Under the pieces are notes generated by a model. It ran no database searches and had not been told where the DNA came from. It worked only from the letters and a program-made list of their open reading frames with translations. This document shows positions 42,918 to 51,162 of a stretch of 64,000 nucleotides of DNA, in pieces (the first letter of the stretch is position 1; each line of letters opens with the position of its first letter). The stretch is from LC029 sp036676475. Its GTDB lineage: Bacteria > Bacillota > Bacilli > Aneurinibacillales > RAOX-1. The DNA is taken from contig JAKFCU010000089.1 in NCBI GenBank assembly GCA_036676475.1, positions 62,001-126,000 of the forward strand, in the 5' to 3' direction. Position numbers and translations under genes: made by a program.

Positions 42918-42952
42918 AACTGACTGTTGTTCCATTAACAGTCAGTTTTTTC
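42918..42952 (+). terminator. qcrABC terminator
   Basis: AAACTGACTGTT (42918-42929) pairs perfectly with AACAGTCAGTTT (42938-42949), followed by T's. Confidence 0.9.
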
Positions 42953-42971
42953 CATACTTTGGAGGAAAAAT

Positions 42972-43565
42972 ATGCTATATTCATGGTTCATGGAATCCTT
43001 AAAAAAATCCTGGTTTTTGTGGAGTCTCATCATCATTAATTTATTAGGGTCGATCTATGGGTTTTATTGGTATAAGAATCAGCTAGCTCAAACTTCCCCA
43101 GAAATTTTCCGTGTTTTTGTACCGGATAGTCCTACGGGAAGCTTATTATTCACCTTCTTATTGATCACATTACTGGTTGGACGCAGCATTCCCACTCTGG
43201 AAGCTTTTGCCGCAGTGACCAATTTTAAGTATGGTGTTTGGGCGGTTGCGGTGATTATAGCCGGATGGTTGATGGGAGGCGAACAGCGTTGGACTGATTA
43301 TATGCTTATGTTTTCCCATGGCGGCATGGCACTTGAAAGTCTATTGTATGCGAAGTTCTATACCATCCGTTTCCGCCATCTCCTGATGGTGGCGACCTGG
43401 ACCATATGGAACGATTGGATGGACTATATTCTGGATATCCATCCTTGGCTGCCGTCTGTTTTGGAACCTTTTGATCATATTGTGGGAATCCTCACCTTCC
43501 TGCTCAGTTTAATTTCACTCTATCTTATTTTTTTGCTCGTTCCGTTTTCAAAAAAACAGGTCTAA
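42972..43565 (+). CDS. ypjA: DUF1405 membrane protein YpjA
   Basis: A 197-residue integral membrane protein with five to six helices, starting with the DUF1405 block SWFLWSLIIINLLGSIYGFYWY. Conserved motifs include VPDSPTGSLLF and WNDWMDYILDIHPWLP. Function unknown; conserved downstream of qcrC in Bacillales. RBS GGAGG. Confidence 0.9.
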   Translation: MLYSWFMESLKKSWFLWSLIIINLLGSIYGFYWYKNQLAQTSPEIFRVFVPDSPTGSLLFTFLLITLLVGRSIPTLEAFAAVTNFKYGVWAVAVIIAGWLMGGEQRWTDYMLMFSHGGMALESLLYAKFYTIRFRHLLMVATWTIWNDWMDYILDIHPWLPSVLEPFDHIVGILTFLLSLISLYLIFLLVPFSKKQV

Positions 43566-43665
43566 TCTTGTCCCACCTCCCATATGATGAAGGTATGATT
43601 GTGGATCTCTTGATATAAACCGTTTCCATAACAACGGGATATACTCAAAAAGGGAGGGTTTTAGA

Positions 43666-44475
43666 TTGGAGAAGAAATTATACTTGATGATTCTTGCCAT
43701 CCTCCTGATGGTTTTCTTGATACCCCAGTCTTTTGGCAAGGCAGAAACGAAGGGTACAGGCCAGAGCATACTGCAAAATCTGGATCGCCTGTCCCAAGAA
43801 GTACTTGAATTAACCGAACGAGGCAGTATGACTGAAGCGAAAGATAAATTAGAGCAATTAGCCGAATTGTTTACGAAAATTGGAGTCGAAAAGAATATGA
43901 GTATCGAAGCGCTGGAAATGGCTTCAGATACGATTGTTCAAGGTAAGCGGGCGTACACGGATGTAACACCTGATCGAAAGGAAATGCTTTGGCACGCTAC
44001 CCAGATTCGCCTATTAATTGATGCGTTGACTCATCCAAATCAACCGATTTGGAAGGGATACCACATGACGTATGTGGAACAGGTGAGTAAGCTTATTCAT
44101 CTTGCCGGGCGAAAAGAACAGAGTGATCTTTCTAAAGCTTTGCAGGACAATTTGAAGCTTTACGTAATCTTAAAGCCGGCCTTTGCCGTGAATCATTCCG
44201 CTCCCACCTTGGAAATGCTTGATTCTTTATATAATTTCTTGCTGCAACAATCCCATGAAAACAAGGTACAGTGGGATGCGGTGCAGCAGACTACCCAACT
44301 GCTGCAAGAGGTAACCGGGAATATTTTTCTCGGAAAAGATCAAAACACCTTTTCCTGGTATATCAGCAGTAACTCTCCTGTTGTTATGATTAGTTTAGTG
44401 AGCCTCATTTTATTGACTGTACTGACTTATTCAGCTTGGAAAATGTATCGGGGAGAACAGGTTCAAGGGAAATAA
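43666..44475 (+). CDS. ypjB: Sporulation protein YpjB
   Basis: A 269-residue protein with an N-terminal signal (about 4-20), a helical extracytoplasmic body and a C-terminal membrane helix (about 240-262) followed by a basic tail. Position after ypjA and the overall layout match YpjB, a sigma-E-dependent membrane protein of B. subtilis. TTG start 43666 is supported by AAAGGGAGGG. Confidence 0.82.
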   Translation: MEKKLYLMILAILLMVFLIPQSFGKAETKGTGQSILQNLDRLSQEVLELTERGSMTEAKDKLEQLAELFTKIGVEKNMSIEALEMASDTIVQGKRAYTDVTPDRKEMLWHATQIRLLIDALTHPNQPIWKGYHMTYVEQVSKLIHLAGRKEQSDLSKALQDNLKLYVILKPAFAVNHSAPTLEMLDSLYNFLLQQSHENKVQWDAVQQTTQLLQEVTGNIFLGKDQNTFSWYISSNSPVVMISLVSLILLTVLTYSAWKMYRGEQVQGK

Positions 44476-44501
44476 ATAGGTAGGTATGTAGATTTTGTTC
44501 G

Positions 44502-44530
44502 TTAATCAACTGTCTCAAATCGACGATTAT
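44502..44530 (+). repeat. Short repeat, partner of 36749
   Basis: TTAATCAACTGTCTCAAATC and following bases match 36749-36777 at 23 of 29 positions. Confidence 0.45.
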
Positions 44531-44606
44531 AAAACCCAGCAAAAGCTCTTCCTTTGAGGGCAAGAATGAATAGAAGGTACCCTTGTCATAATGAAAAGGT
44601 GAAAAA

Positions 44607-45149
44607 ATGAAAATTGGATTAGTTCGACATTTTAAGGTGATAAAAGGATTACCGGCGAAGCAGTGGTTCGCCCCTGCGGAGTTAACTCAATGGTTTACCG
44701 AGTATGATGAGTCAGATGTGGAGTACAAAGAGGTAGATTTAGGAGGTGTTATCTGGAAGAGATGTTACTCAAGTGACATACCGAGAGCAGTGAAAACGGC
44801 AGAAAAGATTTGTGGTAGTGGGCAAATCGTAGTAACCAAAGATCTGAGAGAAATTCATCATCCGAAATTCGAAAAAATTTCAACAATGAGAATGCCTTTT
44901 TTAGTTTGGGTCCTTCTTGTTCGATTAACATGGTATATGAACCATAGCGCATATGTTGAGAAGAGACATGATGCACAAAAGCGGATAAACTCTTTTCTTA
45001 ATCGGATGGAACTTCATGGAGAAGATGTACTCCTGGTTTGTCATGCGGGGTTGATGATGGAGATGAGAAAAGAGCTTACCAGCAGAGGATATAGAGGACC
45101 TAGATTCACTACACCGGAAAATGGAAAGTTATATCTTTTTGAGAGATGA
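44607..45149 (+). CDS. Histidine phosphatase (phosphoglycerate-mutase-like) family protein
   Basis: A 180-residue protein with the family core: N-terminal phospho-acceptor GLVRHFK (usual motif RHG, here RHF), the Arg-Ala pair SDIPRAVKTAE, and the second catalytic His in LLVCHAGLM near residue 148. Probably a small-molecule phosphatase; substrate unknown. RBS AAAAGGTG. A terminator follows. Confidence 0.82.
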   Translation: MKIGLVRHFKVIKGLPAKQWFAPAELTQWFTEYDESDVEYKEVDLGGVIWKRCYSSDIPRAVKTAEKICGSGQIVVTKDLREIHHPKFEKISTMRMPFLVWVLLVRLTWYMNHSAYVEKRHDAQKRINSFLNRMELHGEDVLLVCHAGLMMEMRKELTSRGYRGPRFTTPENGKLYLFER

Positions 45150-45162
45150 AACAGGCCATGCA

Positions 45163-45203
45163 AAAAATCAGCTCTCGCTAAGAAGCGAAGAGCTGATTTT
45201 TAT
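45163..45203 (+). terminator. Terminator of the histidine phosphatase gene
   Basis: AAAAATCAGCTC (45163-45174) pairs with GAGCTGATTTTT (45190-45201), with TCGCT/AGCGA pairing inside. Confidence 0.85.
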
Positions 45204-45218
45204 ACTACACTACGTAGT
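45204..45218. promoter_or_regulatory. Operator-like palindrome, site 1
   Basis: ACTACACTACGTAGT keeps the outer arms ACTAC/GTAGT of the sequence found at 50839 and 54549 and is nested with the perfect palindrome ACACTACGTAGTGT (45207-45220). It lies 80 bases before the gene at 45300. The centre differs from the other sites, so it is the weakest member. Confidence 0.4.
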
Positions 45219-45299
45219 GTTTTTCTGTTCATGTGGACTACCCGACAGGTTGTACACATATATATGAATGGAATACATTGACGGAAGGGTGTAGGAAAA

Positions 45300-45890
45300 A
45301 TGACAATCGCTTTATGGGTGACTGTAACGGTCATTATTATGTTATCTTCTATCGTGTTGGCTTTTGTCTTCCGCAAAAGAGGGAAGATTCCTTGTATGAC
45401 AGGTATGATGATTGCCATGACATTGGGAATGATGGTAGGGATCGTTGCAGGGGTCATTTTTGGTGTAATCCTGAAAGGTAATCTATTCACTTCCACTTTG
45501 TTATCGATGGCAGTGGGGATGGTGATAGGTTTTATTGCTGGTGCTCCGATTAGTGTAATGGCAATCTTGGATGGCATGCTAGCTGGTCTCATGGGAGGAA
45601 TGATGGGGGCCATGCTAGGAGAAATGATCACTTCCGGCTATCAGGATATGATGATCAAGATCATGTTTGTTATCTTTGTCGGTATTATGTTTATCCTTCT
45701 ATTTATGATGCAGCAAGAATTGATCAGGGAAAAGGAAAATGGAAAGGATCCGCTTTTCCACAATCCTCTTTTCATCCTGATAATCCTAGGTGTCTTCTTC
45801 TTTGTATATAATCAGTTGGGTTCTAATGTAACGATTACTGAGGACAAGGATCCAAAAAAATCTCAGCATGAAGGACACCAGATGAAGTAG
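45300..45890 (+). CDS. Gly/Met-rich membrane protein of the metal-defence region
   Basis: A 196-residue integral membrane protein with five or six helices. Helices 2-4 are unusually rich in Gly and Met (MTGMMIAMTLGMMVGIVAG, LMGGMMGAMLGEMI); the C-terminus carries HEGHQMK, a possible metal ligand. It begins the accessory metal region, with an operator-like palindrome upstream. I recognise no defined family. ATG 45300 follows GGAAGGG at a longer than usual distance. Confidence 0.7.
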   Translation: MTIALWVTVTVIIMLSSIVLAFVFRKRGKIPCMTGMMIAMTLGMMVGIVAGVIFGVILKGNLFTSTLLSMAVGMVIGFIAGAPISVMAILDGMLAGLMGGMMGAMLGEMITSGYQDMMIKIMFVIFVGIMFILLFMMQQELIREKENGKDPLFHNPLFILIILGVFFFVYNQLGSNVTITEDKDPKKSQHEGHQMK

Positions 45891-46161
45891 GCGGATCCAT
45901 CCCTAGGGTCAGAGATCAAGAATCGTTCCGGTTTAGAAAGTACCAACAAAATCACCATCAGGGCAAAAGATATAAGTAAAAAGTGTAGATGTTGTGAAGG
46001 GAATTCGTGGATTCGGGAACAGTTGCTGAATGAGTAGTTGTTTTATGTTATGATATATAAAATTAGTGACCTTTTTGCTGAATAATAGATCATTCGGAGT
46101 TCCTGAGGCCGATCAGTTCTTAGATAAGAAGATTATAATTGTAGCGCAGGAGTGTGATATT

Positions 46162-46575
46162 ATGTTTGTTCACAATTATAAACTTAATGAGCAGGGGTTA
46201 AAGCATTTTTTTGGCCCTCTTGAAGCTCAAATCATGGAAATTGTATGGGGATGTCTCCATATTACGATTAAAGAAGTTCAACAAAAGCTGCTGGAAGAAC
46301 TGAATTTTAATACCGTGATGACTGTAATGAATCGGTTAGTGGAAAAAGGACATTTGGAGAAGCAATATATTGGTCGAGCGACCCACTATCTTCCTGTTCA
46401 ATCGAAGGAAGAATTTCTTCATGAGCAAACCAAAGTGATGACGAAAGAATTAATGGGGGAGTTTGCGGATCTTGTTGTTGTCCATATGCTAGATGACCTG
46501 GATCAAGTAAATCCAAAGCTCATTCATCAGCTGGAAGATCGCCTGAATCAACTGAAGAAACAGAGGCAGGGATAG
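46162..46575 (+). CDS. BlaI/MecI/CopY-family transcriptional repressor
   Basis: A 137-residue winged-helix repressor: LGPLEAQIMEIVW-type N-terminus (FFGPLEAQIMEIVWG), IKEVQQKLLEELNFNTVMTVMNRLVEKGHLEKQ with recognition helix, and YLPVQSKEEFL leading to the dimerisation helices. It has no C-terminal CxC copper motif of CopY; its only cysteine follows VWG. Start ATG 46162 behind CAGGAG. Likely binds the ACTACA-type palindromes in this region, by inference from family operators (TACA-N2-TGTA). No sensor protease partner is adjacent. Confidence 0.88.
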   Translation: MFVHNYKLNEQGLKHFFGPLEAQIMEIVWGCLHITIKEVQQKLLEELNFNTVMTVMNRLVEKGHLEKQYIGRATHYLPVQSKEEFLHEQTKVMTKELMGEFADLVVVHMLDDLDQVNPKLIHQLEDRLNQLKKQRQG

Positions 46576-46664
46576 GATGAGAGGAATCTCATTCTGTCGT
46601 TTGTTCATCCCAAGATTGTACTTTCAACCACGTATTAAGTCAGTTAACCAAAGCATTTATTTTT

Positions 46665-46702
46665 AATGAGCCGAGTTGAATGTCGTACCAACTTGGCTCA
46701 TT
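46665..46702. other. Long imperfect hairpin in the 46576-46982 gap
   Basis: AATGAGCCGAGTTG (46665-46678) pairs with CAACTTGGCTCATT (46689-46702), 13 of 14 bp plus one G-T. No T-tract follows on either strand. A second hairpin GGATTCAGTTT/AAACTGAATTC lies at 46921-46961, just before the RBS of the next gene. No credible gene is seen in this 400-bp gap. Confidence 0.55.
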
Positions 46703-46982
46703 CGTGTGCATTGGCATAGATGCTGTAGCAGTTGATACCTTAGTGTTTCAGCCGAGCAAAGACCGCAAATCCTTTGGCTGTAAACCTGTTACGGTCTCGA
46801 ACAAGAATAAGGTTAAAGGTACCTTCATTGTATTGGAAAGTGATTTCGATGATGAGTACTCTTTTCAAAGGGAGTCGAAAAAAGGAACAATGATGCTATT
46901 TCTTATCTTATTCTCAGGTTGGATTCAGTTTCTCTTCAGGAAAGAGGAGTAAACTGAATTCAAAGAGAGGAGGGGAACGAGC

Positions 46983-47177
46983 ATGAAGAACCCGATGAAG
47001 GGCGTGTTAATAACCATCCTAGTTGGCGCAGTGATTGCTATTTTCATTAGTGGAAAATGGGATTGGTTGATTTATTTGTTGTTTCTTTTATGTCCCCTTA
47101 TGCATTTATTTGGTCACAACCATGGCGGACATGACCACTCTGAACATATGAATCAAACGGACCACAATAAACATTAG
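46983..47177 (+). CDS. DUF2933-like small membrane protein with His-rich tail
   Basis: A 64-residue protein with two membrane helices (about 6-22 and 28-42) and a hydrophilic tail HNHGGHDHSEHMNQTDHNKH rich in His, suited to bind Cu or Zn outside or inside the membrane. The CPLMHLFGH motif before the tail is typical of DUF2933. RBS GAGGAGGGG. Probably co-transcribed with the beta-propeller gene 13 bases downstream. Confidence 0.8.
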   Translation: MKNPMKGVLITILVGAVIAIFISGKWDWLIYLLFLLCPLMHLFGHNHGGHDHSEHMNQTDHNKH

Positions 47178-47190
47178 GAGGGGATGACAG

Positions 47191-48630
47191 ATGAGAAGGT
47201 ACTCAAAATGGGCATTAGGTGTATCACTATTCCTGATTATCTCAGGATGCAGTGCATCCAATGAAACCACTCAACAGGACTCTACGCAAGCTCTAGAATC
47301 TTTAAAGACTGAACCAGAAGTGTTTTATGTGCCCAATGCGGGCGAAGGTACCATTTCTATCGTTGATCCTTCCCAAGGGAAAACGCTGGATTCCATCGCG
47401 TTAGGTTCAGAACAAGCTTCTCACGGGATTGCTTTGAGCCCTGATGGTCAAATCTTATATGCGGGAACGGGCTTTTCGGGAAAAACATTGGTGTCGATCG
47501 ATACGAAAACAAAACAAGTGATTAAAAAGTTAGGTTTTCAGGAAGGAGTGCATGGGATTGATATAAGCCCCAATGGTACGCGATTATATATTTCGCTTAA
47601 TCCGGGTCTCGGTAAAACTGGTGGCGGATTAGCCGTTGTGGATTCCAAAAAAATGGAGCAAATCGCCTATATTGAAACAGGAGAGGGTCCTGCCCATGTC
47701 GCTGTTTCGAATGATGGTTCTCAAGTCTGGGTGGCTAATGTGAATGGTAATTCTGTTGCCGTGATTGATGCCAAACAAAATCAATTGCTAAAGGTCATTC
47801 CCGTAGGTGAAGTTCCTAATGAAGTAGCCGTGTCTCCAGACGGAAAGTTGGCTTTTTCAGCTAATGTAAAAAGCAATAACGTTTCCGTGATCGACGCGAA
47901 AGAGTTTAAAGTGCTGAAAGAAATTTCTGCAGGTGTTGCTCCACATGGGGTTACCGTTACGCTAGACGGAAAAGAGCTTTGGGTGTCCAACAATAAATCG
48001 AATGATGTAACCGTTATTGATCTTGAAAAATGGGAAGTGGTCACCTCTATTCCAACGGGCTCTTATGCAAACCATGTAGCCTTCTCACCAGACGGACAGT
48101 GGGCATATGTAACCAACAGACAATCGAATGATGTCGTAAAAATCGATCGAGCATCGAAAAAGGTGATTGCTACGATTCCTGTGGGCAAGGAACCTCATGA
48201 AATATCTCTTGAAGATTATGTGGTAACGTCATCCACGGCCCCAAATCAGTCCCAGGAGAATCCAGCCGCTAATGAGCGTACTCAATCAGTACAAATGGAT
48301 TCCATTGATATAGAGGGGACATGGCTCAGAGTGGAGGATCTAAAGAATACTCCGATTCCTTCTATTTCAAAAGAACATTTCGATCAAAATCAAGTTTTTC
48401 GTATTACATTGAATACCCATTTCGGGGATCTCACGGCGTTGAATCTAGAAGAACAGGTTTTTCTCATTACTGAAGATGGAAGCAAGCTGAAACCAAGCGA
48501 TTGGATCGCGGAGAGCGAAGATTCTCATCATATCCAATATATTGCTTTGTTCAAAGGAGCAAAAGCTGATCCAATTAAGTCGCTTGAAATCAATGGATTG
48601 ACGAAATCAGTTCTTTTAAATTGGAAATAA
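47191..48630 (+). CDS. YVTN-type beta-propeller lipoprotein
   Basis: A 479-residue lipoprotein. Signal and lipobox FLIISGC place the lipid on Cys20. Residues about 40-345 form seven YVTN/cytochrome-D1-like beta-propeller blades with repeats such as VSPDGKLAFSANVKSNNVSVID. Residues 370-479 form a separate domain with no recognised motif. No heme motif is present. Located among copper genes; it may bind a metal or serve as a scaffold outside the membrane. RBS GGAGGGG. Confidence 0.85.
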   Translation: MRRYSKWALGVSLFLIISGCSASNETTQQDSTQALESLKTEPEVFYVPNAGEGTISIVDPSQGKTLDSIALGSEQASHGIALSPDGQILYAGTGFSGKTLVSIDTKTKQVIKKLGFQEGVHGIDISPNGTRLYISLNPGLGKTGGGLAVVDSKKMEQIAYIETGEGPAHVAVSNDGSQVWVANVNGNSVAVIDAKQNQLLKVIPVGEVPNEVAVSPDGKLAFSANVKSNNVSVIDAKEFKVLKEISAGVAPHGVTVTLDGKELWVSNNKSNDVTVIDLEKWEVVTSIPTGSYANHVAFSPDGQWAYVTNRQSNDVVKIDRASKKVIATIPVGKEPHEISLEDYVVTSSTAPNQSQENPAANERTQSVQMDSIDIEGTWLRVEDLKNTPIPSISKEHFDQNQVFRITLNTHFGDLTALNLEEQVFLITEDGSKLKPSDWIAESEDSHHIQYIALFKGAKADPIKSLEINGLTKSVLLNWK

Positions 48631-48854
48631 ATAAGAAGAATGGAGCATTTATATTGGAAAAAATTACGGTCCTCAAATGGTAGCTTTTACCCAAAGAATA
48701 GCATGATGACCATGTTGGAGAATATCTGCAAGATATGGATGTTTTTTATTAATTATGGTTTTATAGGCAATATAAGGAATTCTCCTGCAGGGAAATTCCT
48801 TTATAATACTGAAATGAGGCATAATAGGGGTGGTTTTATTTCCCATGTCCTTAT

Positions 48855-48883
48855 TTGACAACTTGAAACTTATCTATTACAAT
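48855..48883 (+). promoter_or_regulatory. Sigma-A promoter at operator site 2, without a downstream gene
   Basis: TTGACA (48855-48860), 17 nt, TACAAT (48878-48883). The -10 is covered by the operator-like ATTACAATGTGTAGT (48876-48890), 13/15 identical to ACTACAATTTGTAGT. About 40 bases after the likely start point a bidirectional terminator begins, so the transcript would be roughly 75-80 nt. Confidence 0.65.
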
Positions 48884-48890
48884 GTGTAGT
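48876..48890. promoter_or_regulatory. Operator-like palindrome, site 2
   Basis: ATTACAATGTGTAGT, two differences from the consensus of sites 3 and 4; overlaps the -10 of the promoter at 48855. Confidence 0.6.
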
Positions 48891-48928
48891 GTTGAAATTT
48901 CATTAACAGCCCATAGTTAATTGAATAA

Positions 48929-48966
48929 AAAAAGATCGGTCCCCGAATGGGAAAACCGATCTTTTT
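48929..48966. terminator. Bidirectional terminator after the multicopper oxidase gene
   Basis: AAAAAGATCGGT (48929-48940) pairs perfectly with ACCGATCTTTTT (48955-48966). It serves the minus-strand oxidase gene and also ends the short plus-strand transcript from 48855. Confidence 0.88.
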
Positions 48967-48970
48967 CACA

Positions 48971-50551
48971 TTACTCCGGTTTGTTTCCTGCGGAAGGATC
49001 CGGCACAAAATCGGACTTGTAATCTGTGTACATCACCTCAGTTACCATACCTGCAGATGCGTGATGCAGGTCATGACAGTGGAACATCCAATTTCCTTCA
49101 TTATCTGCCTCAAAGGCAACTACATATTCTTCCCCCGGCTTCAAATTGAGGGTGTCCTTGATGATAGGAGAGCCTTGTACAGGTTTTCCGTTTTTGCTCA
49201 GGACTTGGAAGAAGTGACCATGGAGATGCATGGGATGTTCATCCTTCTCAGATTTATTCACCAGTCTAACTTTAACCAAATCCCCCTTTTTCACTTTAAG
49301 AGGCTCTGTATTTGGGAATGTCTTATCGTTAATAGTGTAGATAGTCCCTTTATCCGTTGATTCGGTACCTAAATTCATTGTGTATTCGAGATTATATTTT
49401 TGATCTAGCGTATACTTGGATTCAACTGCTTTTCCATAGTTGCTGATATCGACTACTGGGAGTTGTATTGATTCATTGGCTTGATCGCTTCCTGTTGTGT
49501 TTTGGGAAGACCCTTCGTATTGAATCATAGCCTTCAATCCTTTGACTTCCTTCGAATCCCCATGGGAGTCAATGTGCCATTGTCCCGGATTGCTGGCCGT
49601 AAATTCAAGATCATAACGTTCACCTGGGGCAATGGATACCAATTGATCTTTTATTTGGGGAGGGTTATTGATCGGTTGTCCATCCGTAGAGACAATGGCA
49701 AAATCATGTCCTTGCAAGTGGATTTGCTGTTTCATAAAACCAGCATTGACCAAACGGATGCGAACCCGTTCGCCTACTTTTACCTTCAAAGGCTCTACAA
49801 GTGACCCGCTTTTCCCATTGAGGGTATATAAATCATACATCATGCTCATATCATGATCCTGTTCAGGTTTCTGCTGGTCAGTATTTGATCCATGCCCCAT
49901 TTGGCTATGATCCATGCCCTCCATACTGCTATTATCTTTTTGTTCGCCAGCTGGCTGGCTCATCCATTCATCCAGAACCAGGGTATAATCGCGATCCGGT
50001 TTTTGTTCCTTTCCCTCCACCACAAAAGTGCCGTAAAGTCCTTTATCCAGCTGATTCACGCCATCTTGGTGGGAGTGATACCAATAGGTGCCGGGATCAT
50101 CCGCTTTAAATTCGTACGTAAAAGTTTCACCTGGCTGAACAGCGTTCTGGGTCACTCCTGGGATCCCGTCCATATTATTGGGAACGGGAACTCCATGCCA
50201 ATGAATCGTGACAGGATCTGGTAGCTCATTTTTCAGATGAATTTTCACGGTATCCCCTTGTTTCACCTGAAGCTGGGGTCCCGGTACAGAACCGTTAAAC
50301 GTCCATACGGGAAGAGTGGTTTGTTCGTTAATCTGCAGGGTGGCTTCCTTGGCTGTCAACGTAAACTCTGTCCCTGTTAACGTTTCTATCGATCCGGAGC
50401 TCTCTTTCTGGCTAACTGGTTGGTTTGAGGTGTTTTGGTTCATATTGTCCATATTATGTCCTGCGGGCATACTATTCTTCTCAGCATTGGAACAAGCTGC
50501 CAATCCTATTGCCAAGGAAAGAAGTAAAGTCGACATCCATAATTTTTTCAT
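48971..50551 (-). CDS. Multicopper oxidase lipoprotein
   Basis: A 526-residue three-domain multicopper oxidase, CueO/laccase-like, anchored by a lipid on Cys20 (IGLAAC). Copper ligands: HWHG and YWYHSHQDG in the first domain, HPMHLHGHFF and FHCHDLHHASAGM in the last, the latter giving type 1, 2 and 3 copper sites with a Met axial ligand. The region 215-235 is Met/His-rich (MEGMDHSQMGHG), typical of cuprous oxidases. It would oxidise Cu(I) outside the cell. RBS GAGAGG. Terminator shared with the plus strand. Confidence 0.95.
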   Translation of the reverse strand: MKKLWMSTLLLSLAIGLAACSNAEKNSMPAGHNMDNMNQNTSNQPVSQKESSGSIETLTGTEFTLTAKEATLQINEQTTLPVWTFNGSVPGPQLQVKQGDTVKIHLKNELPDPVTIHWHGVPVPNNMDGIPGVTQNAVQPGETFTYEFKADDPGTYWYHSHQDGVNQLDKGLYGTFVVEGKEQKPDRDYTLVLDEWMSQPAGEQKDNSSMEGMDHSQMGHGSNTDQQKPEQDHDMSMMYDLYTLNGKSGSLVEPLKVKVGERVRIRLVNAGFMKQQIHLQGHDFAIVSTDGQPINNPPQIKDQLVSIAPGERYDLEFTASNPGQWHIDSHGDSKEVKGLKAMIQYEGSSQNTTGSDQANESIQLPVVDISNYGKAVESKYTLDQKYNLEYTMNLGTESTDKGTIYTINDKTFPNTEPLKVKKGDLVKVRLVNKSEKDEHPMHLHGHFFQVLSKNGKPVQGSPIIKDTLNLKPGEEYVVAFEADNEGNWMFHCHDLHHASAGMVTEVMYTDYKSDFVPDPSAGNKPE

Positions 50552-50816
50552 TTGAATCCTCTCCTATAGTTTGTATAAAACTAGTTTTAATGGTTCATAT
50601 GATGTAAATAATAAAACATAAATGTGGAGTTTTTGTGTAGAAATATAAATGCGGAATAGTCTGTATTTTTCAGCCTTGTTAGTTTCACATGCTACATAGG
50701 GTCGATTGAAATGTACGGAATTACAGGGATTCTTTACTTTGATAGAAGGGAACCGTCTTCGCGGTTGCTCTATCATATGATGGATCTGATGCACCATGGT
50801 CTTTCCATCATGAATA

Positions 50817-50853
50817 TTGACATCTTTAAGAACTAAGGACTACAATTTGTAGG
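50817..50853 (+). promoter_or_regulatory. Promoter with operator site 3, upstream of the selenoprotein operon
   Basis: TTGACA (50817-50822), 18 nt, TACAAT (50841-50846). The palindrome ACTACAATTTGTAGG (50839-50853) covers the -10. Same architecture as sites 2 and 4. Confidence 0.72.
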
Positions 50854-50915
50854 ATCGATGTATATGAACTAGGTTAGTTTTATATATTGATTGAGAAAAT
50901 AATAGGAAAGAGTAG

Positions 50916-51080
50916 AAAAATGAAGATTCGGAAATTGCAGGTGTATCTCACTTCCAACAGCGAATGGCAATAGAAACAGGAAATCCAAGAAAAGATGTTG
51001 GCCGAGACAAAATGCCGCTGCCGGCCTATGGGGGTAACATTCCTATCCGGGAGATGAGGCTTTTGAATGAATTGAAATAA
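50916..51080 (+). pseudogene. Possible gene fragment (about 50 codons)
   Basis: The frame from 50916 to the TAA at 51078 is open and reads like protein: AGVSHFQQRMAIETGNPRKD and then DKMPLPAYGGNIPIREMRLL. There is no start codon with an RBS in this frame except ATG 50964, and a TAG precedes it. It may be a truncated remnant, a frameshifted small gene, or chance. The same interval up to 51162 contains no other credible gene. Confidence 0.3.
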
Positions 51081-51162
51081 TGAAGGAGTTATCCAAGAGA
51101 ATGGGACGACCTTGTTTTTTCTTTCGATAGAAATACTTTGGCGTTGTAGGGAGGGAAATTGA

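Noticed and set aside
46680..46952. 90-codon plus-strand ORF after the BlaI-type gene
   Set aside because: No RBS; its ATG sits inside the 46665-46702 hairpin; the product resembles no family and ends in a hydrophobic piece encoded by another hairpin.
48640..48858. 72-codon ORF between the beta-propeller gene and operator site 2
   Set aside because: Weak RBS, low-complexity AT-driven composition, overlapping minus-strand ORF of equal length, no recognisable sequence.
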